Assembly (NCBI RefSeq): GCF_900120155.1
Contig: NZ_LT635549.1
Span: 620,001-684,000, forward strand
Source: Clostridium sp. Marseille-P3244
GTDB lineage: Bacteria > Bacillota > Clostridia > Lachnospirales > Lachnospiraceae
Length of the DNA: 64,000 bases
Reading direction: 5' to 3'
Below the pieces are notes generated by a model that saw nothing but the letters and a program-made list of their open reading frames with translations, ran no database searches and was not told where the DNA came from. Positions 18,274 through 27,262 of this stretch are shown here, piece after piece; position 1 is the first letter of the stretch, and the number at the start of each line of letters is the position of its first letter. The position numbers and the translations under genes were made by a program.

Positions 18274-18958
18274 GTATCGATCGCATATAAAAGCAAAAGC
18301 AGAGCCCGGCAGTCCGCTCCACGTTGTGGAAGGGGATCCATTTTGTATCGAAGCCGACGAAAGAAAAAATACCCTTCATATACCGGTTGTATTCTTTTAG
18401 TTCCAGAACAGAATCTGCCATTGTCCGGTTCATCATCCGGAAATCCCCCTTCCCGTCGCCCATGTCCAGTCCGCAGGTTTTTCCGATGATGTGATAGAAG
18501 GAGCGGGACAGAAAGGAGCGGAGCCGGTTTTCGCCCTGGCGGTCCTCTCTCAGTCCGGCACAGCAGTCATAGCCGTCCTCTTTTATCGTGTGGTACATCT
18601 CGTTTAACAGTTCCGGCGGATGCTGCAGATCTGCGTCCATGAACACACAGTAGTCTCCGGAAGCATTCTGCAGGCCTGCGTACATGGCTGCTTCCTTTCC
18701 GAAATTCCTGGAAAAGGAAAGGAATCTGCACCGGCTGTCTGGCCGGGAGAGATCCTGGAGGATGTGCGGTGTTCGGTCCTGACTCCCGTCATCTACAAAG
18801 ATGAACTCACAGTCTGCTCCCCGGATTTTGCCCACAGCCTCTGCTGTGGCACGGTAAAACGCGGGCAGCGATTTTTCTTCGTTGTAGCATGGTACGATGA
18901 TGCTGATGAGATCCACAGAGGTTTCTTTTTCTGTTCTGACGGTTTCTTTTTCTTTCAT
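18233..18958 (-). pseudogene. GT2 glycosyltransferase (CsbB/GtrB-like), C-terminally truncated
   Basis: A polyprenyl-phosphate sugar transferase with the GT-A fold: IIVPCYNEEKSLPAFY, FVDDGSQDRT, FMDADLQHPPELL and GDFRMMNR. In CsbB/GtrB proteins a segment with two C-terminal membrane helices follows the ERxAG motif. Here homology stops at NVERTAG near 18310; the frame then runs about 23 residues through the complement of the treC 3' end. About 70-90 residues, including the membrane anchor, are missing, so the protein is probably inactive or altered. Its start overlaps the upstream GtrA gene by four bases (ATGA), as in an intact operon. Whether it is still functional as a soluble enzyme is unknown. 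Confidence 0.8.
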
Positions 18959-19365
18959 GACAGGATCACCTTCCTTTCCCGGCAGTGCGTATTTCTTTTA
19001 AAGACGCCGTATTTACAGAGCACATAATTCCCGCTCACAGTGACGATGCTCACCAGAACTTTTGCGGGGATAGGCAAAAGGCCCAGTCTGCCGATCAGGA
19101 GCCAGAGCAGCGCGTTTTCCGCAAGCAGCGTGAGCAGCCGCATGGCCGTAAATGAGGCCAGCTCCCGGACGACGTGGTTTTCCGAGCGGAATACCCAGCG
19201 CCGGTTGAGAATGTAAGCAGTCAGTACCGCGCCTGCCCAGGCAATGCTGTTTGCAGTCAGATATGGAAGATGCAGGTACATAAATCCGGCATACAACAGA
19301 TAGTTCACTCCGGTGGTGATACCGCCGCTTAGCAGGTAAGCGATCAGTTCTTTCTTTGTCTTCAT
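18955..19365 (-). CDS. GtrA/GtcA-family flippase-like membrane protein
   Basis: A 136-residue protein with four predicted membrane helices, typical of GtrA (PF04138), which is thought to flip polyprenyl-phosphate-linked sugars across the membrane. It sits between yfhO and the GT2 gene and overlaps the latter by four bases. The trio GT2, GtrA and YfhO matches the three-component lipoteichoic-acid glycosylation system known for B. subtilis CsbB/GtcA/YfhO, so this protein probably presents the lipid-linked sugar to YfhO outside the cell. Confidence 0.88.
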   Translation of the reverse strand: MKTKKELIAYLLSGGITTGVNYLLYAGFMYLHLPYLTANSIAWAGAVLTAYILNRRWVFRSENHVVRELASFTAMRLLTLLAENALLWLLIGRLGLLPIPAKVLVSIVTVSGNYVLCKYGVFKRNTHCRERKVILS

Positions 19366-19388
19366 AAAAATTCACTCCTTTATAACTT

Positions 19389-22028
19389 TTATATAAATAT
19401 TCCCCTTTTGGCGCCGTCTTTCCGGCGCGCTTTTTTCAGACAGGATGCCAGGAGGAAGCAGGTATATCCGGTTATGGACGCCAAACTGACCACGCAACCC
19501 AGGAGTTTCCCCGGCGGTGAAAATGTGATCAGGATCCGGTGACTCCCCTGTTCCAGGAAGGCGCCGATAAAAGCTTCATTGACTGTGACCGCGTCGGCAG
19601 GTTTTCCGTCTACATAGATCTGAAGTCCGTTCTGCATGGGAACAGAAGTGGCAAAGAGGCCGTCATTTTTGGCTGTAACTGTGCCGGACAGGACCTGAAA
19701 TCCCTGGTCTGCTGTCTGCCTGGTATCCAGATCAAGGGGAGTATACTGCTTCTCTTTAAATGCCGCCTGATCGTACAGGTGCCAGGTCACGTTCTTCAGA
19801 TCATAGTGCCCTTTGGAAAATGTGACGGAAAACCGCGTCACTCCCTCTTCCGAGTCTGTGCTGAACTGGTAGTGGAAATCCCGGTTCCTGTTGGGATAAG
19901 GCGCAAAGGTTCCGGACAGTTTGTTGCGGATATTGTTAATATCGATGACGACAGGATCCCATGTGAGATTCTTTACCTTGAACTGAAGGAGCACGATATT
20001 CTGCGGGACCGGATCCGTAACCGCAAGTTCCAGCGTGCAGGTTTTTTGGGCTGTGACTTCATATCCTTCTTCCGTCGGGCGGATGTCAAGTCCGTCCGGC
20101 AGGCCGGACGCCAGAGTGAGAGAGGGATTCCATGATTTTAAGCCGGAGTTATTTTTGGCGGACGCGGGGTGGGCGTAAGCCACATCAGCGGGCATGTCCT
20201 CTACCACGGTCATCCTTGTAACTGCATCCAGCTGTTCCTCAGGGGACAGAGATTCATATTCCTTGCGGGAAATGAGATCCTCGGTAAAGTAAGCGGAGGG
20301 CAGAACTTGTTCATTCTCGGCGATCACACCGGAGTCGGTCTCCTGGATGATGTGATAGCCTGCAGGCACGTTGTCCTTAGTGGTTTCCAGATACCGGACG
20401 CCCAGCAGATGGAATAAGAAGGGGTTGTCCGATATCAGCAGGGCCACCCGGTTGTTGATCCGGATGGGTGTCTGCAGGGTATCGTAATAAAACGAGGAGT
20501 ATGCCTGGTTCATTACGGAAGAATACATGGTGCTGCGGGGCATATCCGGACGGACCAGTTCATTTCCGGTGGCAAGAGGCTCTGTCAGACTGTCGAAATG
20601 ATAGAGAGGATCCAGATCCAGGTCTTCTGTCTGACCGGCAGCAAGAACGGTATTGACCTGATCGGCGCTGACCCAGTCTTCTGTACCGGAAGTAGTAAGA
20701 TACAGGCCCACGGGAGCGGCCAGAAGAAGAAGGAAGGCACCCGTTCCTGCCAGCAGCCTTTGCATATAACAGCCAAGGCAAGAGGTCTTCGGAAGCCTGA
20801 CAGAACCTCTCTGGATCAGGCAGAAGATCAGCAGGACCCCTGCCTCCCCCAGGATCCAGGGAAACTGCTTCTGGCTGAACCAGAGGAGTCCCACCGGCAG
20901 GATCACCGCAAAGGGCCAGAGAGGCCAGACGGAGCGCGGATGTTCTCTTCCGGCAGCCGCCCGCCCGAAAGTTTCCTGGAAAAAGCGAGTGCAGTGGAGG
21001 ATCACCAGAGGCATAAAAGGGATCAGGATCTTGGGACGGGCGTAGAGTGTGCCGTTCAAAATCCAGGAGAAAATGCCGAAGACTCCAAACAGCAGGAAAA
21101 GGATGCTGTTTCTGCGGAAGTTTTTTCGCGCCAGACCGGCGAGGATGGCATACAGGCAGACAAAGGTCAGTCCCATGCCGTACTCGTTGAACAACAGATT
21201 GTTCATGACCGGATTTGGGGCGAAGAGTTCCAGCACAAATTTCAGCGAAGAGCGGCACGAATCCGCGCGGTGCTCCAGCAGGACCAGCGCGGTGGGAAGG
21301 AGCAGAGCCGCTGACATGCAGGCGGCCGCAACTGCGGAAGGAAGAAATTTCCGGAAGAGGGATGTTTTCCAGAAAGAGGCCCCTTCTTTTTGATACCAGT
21401 ACCACGCTACGGCGGCGAAAGCGGCTATGGAAAAGTAGAAGCTGCTCAGGCAGATAAGGCACAGGCACACAGGAAGCCATCGGATCCGTTTTTTACTGAC
21501 GCAAATAAAAGCAAGCAGCAGGAACGGCAGGTAATTAACGAACATGACCTGGCGGTGCATATGGAAGAGACAGCCGGCAGTCATGAACAGGACGCTTCCG
21601 CCAAACGCAAGGACCGGCCGGACGCCTTCTCCTTTCAGCCAGAAAAAGCAGAGGAGGACAGAGATAAGATAAACAGCCAGCATGCAGCAGATGAGGATGG
21701 TGACCATGGGGATCCGGGGCAGCAGGCATCCGATGAGGATATCCGGGCGGAGAAAGCCATAATACGCGACCTGATATCCGTTGCTGCCTCCGCACAGAGG
21801 AATCCAGGATGGCAGAAGAGTATGCTGATCCAGGCAGGCGTCCCGTATGGTTTCAGCAAGAGATGCGTGCTGGCTTAGCCAGTCGGTGTTTGATCCAAAT
21901 ACAGATCCGGCAGGGATAACGGCCAGGATCAGGAGGATAAAAAGTGCGATGAGGAGGAAAGGGTATGTGTATTTACTTCGTAATATCGTTTCGAGTTTCT
22001 TGTGGAATCTTTCTGTATTCGTGTCCAT
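19389..22028 (-). CDS. yfhO: YfhO-family GT-C glycosyltransferase, large membrane protein
   Basis: An 879-residue protein with an N-terminal block of about a dozen membrane helices, a large extracytoplasmic region from about residue 480 and one final helix near the C-terminus, the layout of YfhO proteins. In B. subtilis YfhO adds GlcNAc to lipoteichoic acid using lipid-linked sugar supplied by CsbB and GtcA. I start at 22028 (MDTNTERFHKK), where AAGGGA is well placed; the frame extends to 22109 without a clear site. It is first in a minus-strand operon with GtrA and GT2 genes. Confidence 0.85.
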   Translation of the reverse strand: MDTNTERFHKKLETILRSKYTYPFLLIALFILLILAVIPAGSVFGSNTDWLSQHASLAETIRDACLDQHTLLPSWIPLCGGSNGYQVAYYGFLRPDILIGCLLPRIPMVTILICCMLAVYLISVLLCFFWLKGEGVRPVLAFGGSVLFMTAGCLFHMHRQVMFVNYLPFLLLAFICVSKKRIRWLPVCLCLICLSSFYFSIAAFAAVAWYWYQKEGASFWKTSLFRKFLPSAVAAACMSAALLLPTALVLLEHRADSCRSSLKFVLELFAPNPVMNNLLFNEYGMGLTFVCLYAILAGLARKNFRRNSILFLLFGVFGIFSWILNGTLYARPKILIPFMPLVILHCTRFFQETFGRAAAGREHPRSVWPLWPFAVILPVGLLWFSQKQFPWILGEAGVLLIFCLIQRGSVRLPKTSCLGCYMQRLLAGTGAFLLLLAAPVGLYLTTSGTEDWVSADQVNTVLAAGQTEDLDLDPLYHFDSLTEPLATGNELVRPDMPRSTMYSSVMNQAYSSFYYDTLQTPIRINNRVALLISDNPFLFHLLGVRYLETTKDNVPAGYHIIQETDSGVIAENEQVLPSAYFTEDLISRKEYESLSPEEQLDAVTRMTVVEDMPADVAYAHPASAKNNSGLKSWNPSLTLASGLPDGLDIRPTEEGYEVTAQKTCTLELAVTDPVPQNIVLLQFKVKNLTWDPVVIDINNIRNKLSGTFAPYPNRNRDFHYQFSTDSEEGVTRFSVTFSKGHYDLKNVTWHLYDQAAFKEKQYTPLDLDTRQTADQGFQVLSGTVTAKNDGLFATSVPMQNGLQIYVDGKPADAVTVNEAFIGAFLEQGSHRILITFSPPGKLLGCVVSLASITGYTCFLLASCLKKARRKDGAKRGIFI

Positions 22029-22202
22029 AGTGTCAGTTCCCTTTCTGTAACGCCGGAGGTCCATAAGAACACGGGTACTGTTTTTTGCAGATATAAGGGT
22101 AGTACCCATTTCTTAATAAACGGCCGAAGAGAATCTAAAGAATTTTTAAGAAATATCCCCCAATTCTTAAAAGCATAGTCAGAATTGTCTATCAATATTC
22201 AG

Positions 22203-22224
22203 CACACTACATAAATATAGTGTG
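22203..22224. repeat. Inverted repeat in the divergent region upstream of yfhO
   Basis: CACACTA at 22203-22209 and TAGTGTG at 22218-22224 form a short dyad between the yfhO start and the promoter at 22324. It could be an operator or a weak hairpin; nothing ties it to a named regulator. The rest of 22110-22320 is AT-rich, with no ORF that I trust. Confidence 0.4.
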
Positions 22225-22323
22225 TGACAGCGCGGGAAGACACTATGGACCATATAAATTATCAGAAAATTCACAAAAAATAATTAAGTAATAAATTTAT
22301 TTAAAATAAATTTTAAAAATGTG

Positions 22324-22352
22324 TTGACAAATAACGGGTGCGATGCTATTAT
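22324..22352 (+). promoter_or_regulatory. Strong sigma-A promoter in a gene-poor 1-kb stretch
   Basis: TTGACA at 22324-22329 and TATTAT at 22347-22352 with a 17-base spacer. It opens a unit of about 730 bases that ends in a terminator at 23061-23098 and contains no ORF longer than about 35 codons on the plus strand. Confidence 0.8.
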
Positions 22353-22471
22353 ATAACCATCCAAAAGAGATTAAGAAAAGTCTCGAAAGGATATTTATCT
22401 AAGAGAACAGACGGAAGAATAACCAGTTGTTCGATTAGGTTAAAAATAAAAGGCAACAGGAGGTTAGTCCC

Positions 22472-22567
22472 ATGGACAGTATAGTTTCAGTTTCTTATCA
22501 ATATGTCAGTGGTACGGCAGATGGAAGTTCCTGTGATGTAAGAGACCTTTGCTGTAGAGAAGATTAA
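22472..22567 (+). CDS. 31-residue peptide of unknown function, or 5' stub of a broken gene
   Basis: ATG 22472 is preceded by a near-perfect AGGAGG ribosome site and a consensus promoter 120 bases upstream. The peptide is polar with three cysteines near its C-terminus (SSCDVRDLCC). It could be a real short protein, a precursor peptide, or the surviving N-terminus of a decayed gene, because coding-like pieces in shifting frames follow it to about 23040. I recognise no family. Confidence 0.45.
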   Translation: MDSIVSVSYQYVSGTADGSSCDVRDLCCRED

Positions 22568-23040
22568 GGATCCGGAAAAATCAGAATGAAATGAAAATGA
22601 TCGGAGAGTTGAGAAGTCCGGATGAAGATAAAAAGATTTAACATCTGCAGACGTATTGAATATAGATACCACATATAGCAGAATTTCGAAAGATGTGTAA
22701 AGAAACATTGAGTAGAATATCATTTTATAGTAAAGGATATCGAGTTATAGAAGGAATAATCCAGTAGACGGTTGGAATACCAGATTATGGTACTGCGACG
22801 GACAAACGATTATAGGAAGAATAACCGGGGATATTCTTTAAGAATATAAAACGGTACCGGGAATGTGGACAGAAGAGAAAGCAAAAGGATGCTGCTATGA
22901 ACCTCAGTTTGTTATTGAAGGAGGAAAGATTTAATAAGCAGGTCTTAATAAATCGACCGCAGATCAGATAACAGATGGCAGAGGTCTCACAGGAACTGAA
23001 TCTGGTAATTGTCTCCGATTTCAAATATAAAAGAAAAATG
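22568..23040 (+). pseudogene. Frame-broken coding-like remnants (or non-coding transcript)
   Basis: Between the 31-codon ORF and the terminator, plausible protein stretches occur in different frames. Examples are KDLTSADVLNIDTTYSRIS near 22640-22700, and RLWYCDGQTIIGRITGDIL then PGMWTEEKAKGCCYEPQFV in one frame across a stop codon (22770-22930). Codon-like texture with scattered frame breaks and stops fits a decayed gene. The alternative is an untranslated RNA. No family is recognised. Confidence 0.4.
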
Positions 23041-23060
23041 AAAAAATTAAATAAAAATTA

Positions 23061-23098
23061 AAATGCATCTTCAGCGTCAACTGAGGATGCATTTTTTT
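23061..23098 (+). terminator. Strong Rho-independent terminator
   Basis: AAATGCATCTTCAG and CTGAGGATGCATTT pair over 14 positions with one G-T mismatch and a 6-base loop, followed by TTTTT. It closes the 22324-23098 unit. Confidence 0.9.
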
Positions 23099-23209
23099 GA
23101 CATTGAAGTGCTCATATGATAAACTATTGAAAGAATATCGGCCTGTGTCCGGAAGGGTTCAGGCGGCAGAGACTGACCGATGGAATATATTTTCGATGAG
23201 GTGAATACG

Positions 23210-26188
23210 GTGGATAAGTACGAATATAAGTTAAAGACAGAACAGATGCTTGAGCTTATGGAGGAGGGTTCATACAGGAAAGCCGCGGAGATCGCTGATA
23301 CGATCGACTGGAAGAGAGTGCGTAATGCAGCGATGTTGACGAATGTCAGTGACATTTATGAGAAGAACAGAGAGTATGAGAAAAGCTATGAGGTACTGAA
23401 TCTTGCCTATCGCCGCGCGGAGGGGAGCAGGAAGATTATCAGCCGCCTGTGTACGCTTGCTCTGAAAACGGGCAATGTAGATGAGGCAATTGACTATTAT
23501 GATGATTTTATGCAGGTAGCGCCGAAGGACCCGAATCAGTATATTTTGAGATACCAGATTCTCCGCGCTCAGAGGGCTCCGATAGAACAGCAGATCGAGG
23601 CTCTGGAAGAGTACAAGAAATCTGAATATATTGAAGAGTGGGCCTATGAGCTGGCAAAGCTGTATCAGGAAGCGGGTATGACTGCGGAATGTCTGGAGGA
23701 GTGTGATGACCTGATCCTCTGGTTCAGTGAGGGCCAGTATGTATACAAGGCGATGGAACTGAAGATGCAGTATAAACCGCTGACTCCGTCGCAGCAGGAA
23801 AAGTATGACCGGCGCTATGAGAAGCTGTCTTCAGAGACAGAGGAGATGCCCGATATCGTGACTTACGGCGAGAAAAAGGCGGAAGGATCAAAAGAGACAG
23901 AGGAAACTTCAGACGTTCTGGCATTAGGAGAAAGTGGGGAAAACAGTTCCAGAGTTACCGGGGAAGAAGATCAAAGCGCGTACCGGTCAGAAACGGGAGA
24001 GACAGACAGAAGCGGAGATGGCAGCGGAACGCAGGAAAAGAAAAAGATCGGCGATACTATGCCGCTTGACGAAGCACTGAGAAAGCTGTTACATCCGGAA
24101 AAGGAAGAAGAACCGGAGCTTCAGGATCTCCAGGAGGATATTGGGGAGATTGAGGCCGTGGCAGATATGGATATCGTTTCCCAGATCATGGATGAGAAAA
24201 AGAAATCAGTATTGCCTTCCGGCGAGATGACCGAGATCACACCGGATACACTGCCCGTGGATACCGGTGCAGAAGACGCTGAGGAGTTAGAGGAAATCAG
24301 AGAAAATATGGATGAAGGGGCTGCCAATGTAACAGAAGAGGCAGCGCCGGTAAGCGCTGCGGAAGAGTCTGCTGCGGATGAGGATAAAGATGATGATCAG
24401 ATCACCGGGCAGATGAGCCTTGAAGATATCCTCACCGGATGGGAAGGAGAACCGGAGAAGGAAGAGGATATTATGGAGGAAGTGGAGCCGAAAGAAGAGG
24501 CGATCATCGAGGATGCCACAGAGCCGGAAGCTGCGGCAGAGGCTGCGGACAGCGAGATAGCCGTTGCAGAAGAGAATGAGGACAGTGATAATAAGGCCGC
24601 GGAGAAGGAAACAGAAGACAGCAGATCTGTGGAGAAAAAAGCGGCAGAACCGATTCTTCCCCCGGATATCCAGAGAATGATCGATGAAATCGAAGGAGTG
24701 ATTCCACCGGAGGAGGAACATCCGGTGCCGACAGTGAAATCTGATAAGAAGAAAATAGAAGAGCCCCACGAAAATATGGGTAAAGTGACAGAAGAACTGC
24801 GCATTGACGATATCCTTGAAGATGAAGATGAATTCCTGGATGAAGAAGATGAAGAGGAATTCTTCGATGAGGAAGAAGAGCTGGAAGACGACGATTCAGA
24901 GCTTTTCGATGAGGGAGAAGAATTGGAAGAGGATGACTCAGAACTTCTCGATGAGGGAGAAGAATTGGAAGAGGATGACTCAGAGCTTTTCGATGAGGGA
25001 GAAGAATTGGAAGAGGATGACTCAGAGCTTTTCGATGAGGGAGAAGAATTGGAAGAGGATGACTCAGAATTTTTCGATGAAGAAGACGAGGAATTCTTTG
25101 AAGAGGAAGAAGATCTGGAAGAGGATGATACAGATGAAGCAGAACCGGAAGGCGCGGTATCTGATCTGGATGAGGAGTTTCGTGTGAATCCGGATCATGC
25201 ACGGCCGGATGACAGAGAAATTCCGGATGATGACGATGACGACATGGATATTCTTTCGGCTACAACTCCGCTGAGTCGGAAAGAGACAGCGAAGATGATC
25301 GCGACTGGAAAGACCGCGCCGCTTCCACTGGACGAAATTTCAGACGCACTGTCCATGTCTGATACCGGATTTATTGTACACGGACGCTATGAACTGGAAA
25401 CCCAGAGCGGCATCGGAACGAGGGCGGGCCTTACAGAAGAACAGAAGAAACTGTTTTCATATTTTGTGCCTGTGCGTGGAATGAGCGAACAGCTGGTTGA
25501 TGTTCTGGAACAGGACAAGAACTGTACGAACAGAGAAGGTACATCCAGATCAGGAAATCTGCTCATTATTGGAAATAAAGGAAACGGTAAGACTGTCCTG
25601 GCTGTAGATGTGGTGAAAGCAATCCAGAAACAGCGTAATATTCGTCAGGGTAAGGTGGCGATCGTTACCGGAGATTCCCTGAACAAGAAGAAGATGAGCG
25701 ATATTTTTGACAAATTGTACGGCGGAGCCCTTATTATCGAGAAGGCCGGCAAGATGAATGAAAAGACAGTTGCCCGTCTGAATAAAGCAATGGAAAAGGA
25801 TACCGGGGAACTGCTGATCGTACTGGAGGAACAGAGAAAGCCTCTTGACAGACTTTTGTCTTCCAATAGAGAATTCAGAAGAAAGTTTACATCCCGTCTG
25901 GAAATTCCGATCTTCATCAATGATGAGCTGGTTACATTCGGCCAGACTTATGCTCAGGAGAACGGCTATCGCATCGACGAGATGGGAATCCTGGCGCTTT
26001 ACAGCAGGATCGATTCTCTCCAGAGAGAAGACCATGCGGTGACAGTCGCTGAGGTGAAGGAGATTATGGACGGAGCGATCCAGCATTCACAAAAAGCGTC
26101 CGCCAAAAAACTTGTAAAGCGCGTATTAAGGAAAAATACAGATGACGCGGACAGGATCCTTCTGTCGGAGAAAGATTTTAATATCTGA
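23210..26188 (+). CDS. Large acidic TPR-linker-AAA-like protein
   Basis: About 992 residues in three parts. The N-terminal 200 residues form TPR-like helical repeats (KAAEIADTIDWKRVRN). Residues about 200-680 are a disordered, extremely Glu/Asp-rich linker with a 14-residue tandem repeat. The C-terminal 250 residues resemble a CbxX-type AAA domain with Walker A IGNKGNGKTVLA near residue 786, but the Walker B position reads ALIIEKAG instead of the usual hhhhDE. GTG 23210 has AGGTG six bases upstream; the ORF can also start at ATG 23180. No signal peptide is visible. Probably a cytoplasmic scaffold; function unknown. Confidence 0.75.
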   Translation: MDKYEYKLKTEQMLELMEEGSYRKAAEIADTIDWKRVRNAAMLTNVSDIYEKNREYEKSYEVLNLAYRRAEGSRKIISRLCTLALKTGNVDEAIDYYDDFMQVAPKDPNQYILRYQILRAQRAPIEQQIEALEEYKKSEYIEEWAYELAKLYQEAGMTAECLEECDDLILWFSEGQYVYKAMELKMQYKPLTPSQQEKYDRRYEKLSSETEEMPDIVTYGEKKAEGSKETEETSDVLALGESGENSSRVTGEEDQSAYRSETGETDRSGDGSGTQEKKKIGDTMPLDEALRKLLHPEKEEEPELQDLQEDIGEIEAVADMDIVSQIMDEKKKSVLPSGEMTEITPDTLPVDTGAEDAEELEEIRENMDEGAANVTEEAAPVSAAEESAADEDKDDDQITGQMSLEDILTGWEGEPEKEEDIMEEVEPKEEAIIEDATEPEAAAEAADSEIAVAEENEDSDNKAAEKETEDSRSVEKKAAEPILPPDIQRMIDEIEGVIPPEEEHPVPTVKSDKKKIEEPHENMGKVTEELRIDDILEDEDEFLDEEDEEEFFDEEEELEDDDSELFDEGEELEEDDSELLDEGEELEEDDSELFDEGEELEEDDSELFDEGEELEEDDSEFFDEEDEEFFEEEEDLEEDDTDEAEPEGAVSDLDEEFRVNPDHARPDDREIPDDDDDDMDILSATTPLSRKETAKMIATGKTAPLPLDEISDALSMSDTGFIVHGRYELETQSGIGTRAGLTEEQKKLFSYFVPVRGMSEQLVDVLEQDKNCTNREGTSRSGNLLIIGNKGNGKTVLAVDVVKAIQKQRNIRQGKVAIVTGDSLNKKKMSDIFDKLYGGALIIEKAGKMNEKTVARLNKAMEKDTGELLIVLEEQRKPLDRLLSSNREFRRKFTSRLEIPIFINDELVTFGQTYAQENGYRIDEMGILALYSRIDSLQREDHAVTVAEVKEIMDGAIQHSQKASAKKLVKRVLRKNTDDADRILLSEKDFNI
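24890..25085 (+). repeat. 42-bp tandem repeat encoding DDSELFDEGEELEE
   Basis: Successive units begin at 24890, 24932, 24974, 25016 and 25058, exactly 42 bases apart and nearly identical, inside the acidic linker of the AAA-like protein. In-frame units allow length variation without frameshift, so copy number may differ between strains. Each unit adds 14 residues, about nine of them acidic. Confidence 0.92.
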
Positions 26189-26206
26189 CCAGAACTGACA
26201 AGACAT

Positions 26207-26243
26207 AAACGGCAGGTGTTTCGGCAAGAAACAGCTGCCGTTT
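26207..26243 (+). terminator. Long intergenic hairpin, probable terminator
   Basis: AAACGGCAG...CTGCCGTTT with an inner TGTTTC/GAAACA pair forms a long stem closed by GGCAA. The T-run is weak (TTTGCAT), so termination may be partial. It separates the acidic protein from the queG-like pseudogene. Confidence 0.6.
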
Positions 26244-26259
26244 GCATAAAGAGGAATAC

Positions 26260-27178
26260 ATGATGAGCCTGACGGATGAGATAAAAGAATATGCCCGGCA
26301 TCTCGGATTCTGTAAGATTGGAATCACGACAGCACAAAAATTTGAGCGGGCCCATGAAGAAGCGGATCTGCGAGAGGGCTATGACTGCTGGAAGGAAAAA
26401 TTCGAAAAAGGAGCGGATCCCCGGAAACTTTTGCCCGGCGCCCGATCGGTACTGGTCCTGGCATATGACTATGCGCAGTGCGCGTTTCCTGAGAAACTGC
26501 TTCCTATGATCGGGAGAGCGTATCTGTCCGGGTGCTATCTTCCGCAGCCCGGGACGCCGGTATATGAACGGCTGCAGAGCATGCATCAACGCCTGCCCAA
26601 CGAAAGCCCTGTATGCGCCTTATAAACTGGATCCTGCAAAATGCATTGGATATAATAACTGGATAAGAAGAGAAGGCCGTATAGATCCGGTTATACCGAG
26701 AGATATACGGTCAGAACTCGGGTGTCATATTCATGGATGTGATGTGTGTCAGGAAGTCTGTCCCCATAATAAAGAAAAACTTACCCATCTGTATCCGGCA
26801 GATGAGAAGCTGGAGAAAATGGCCGAGGAATTTACACTTGAAAAGCTGCTGCATATGCCGGAGGGATTTTATGAAAAATGTGTCCGGCCGATTATGTATC
26901 ACTATTTGAAAGACAAAAAATATTTTCAGAGAAACGCCGCGATCGCTATGGGAAATTCAAAAAATACAGAGTATGTTCCCCATCTGATAAAAGAACTTTC
27001 AAATCCTCATGAAATCGTGCGGCAACATGTTGTATGGGCACTGGGGGAAACAGGAGATGACGATGCCATGTGTGCATTAAGACAGCATGTAAAAGAAGAA
27101 ACCTGCCAGGCAGTAGTGGAAGAAGCAGAGATCATTCTAAAGAATACACAGGCCGGAATATGTAAAAAATATTCATAA
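26260..27178 (+). pseudogene. queG: QueG-like epoxyqueuosine reductase, internally deleted and frameshifted
   Basis: The N-terminal part (26260-26575; ARHLGFCKIGITTA, GARSVLVLAYDYA, YLPQPGTPVYERL) and the C-terminal part (26564-27178; CRACINACPTKAL and CDVCQEVCPHNKE 4Fe-4S motifs, then HEAT-like repeats) match one QueG-type protein but lie in different frames. The roughly 85-100 residues that normally join YERL to the first Cys motif, including cobalamin and substrate contacts, are absent. The break near 26570-26580 looks like a deletion in the gene itself; an assembly error cannot be excluded. Neither fragment should give an active tRNA queuosine enzyme. GAGGAA precedes ATG 26260. Confidence 0.85.
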
Positions 27179-27262
27179 TACGGAATAGGGTTTCTGCTTT
27201 TCTTTTCCTCTTCTATCAAGTATAATATTACTATATAAAAATCGAGCGACGAGGTGGGCTTT

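Noticed and set aside
21390-21878. Long plus-strand frames opposite yfhO
   Set aside because: They lack homology and ribosome sites and mirror the codon pattern of the minus-strand membrane protein.
24890-25085. Regularly spaced repeats resembling a CRISPR array
   Set aside because: Units are contiguous 42-bp in-frame coding repeats without spacers, inside a long protein gene.
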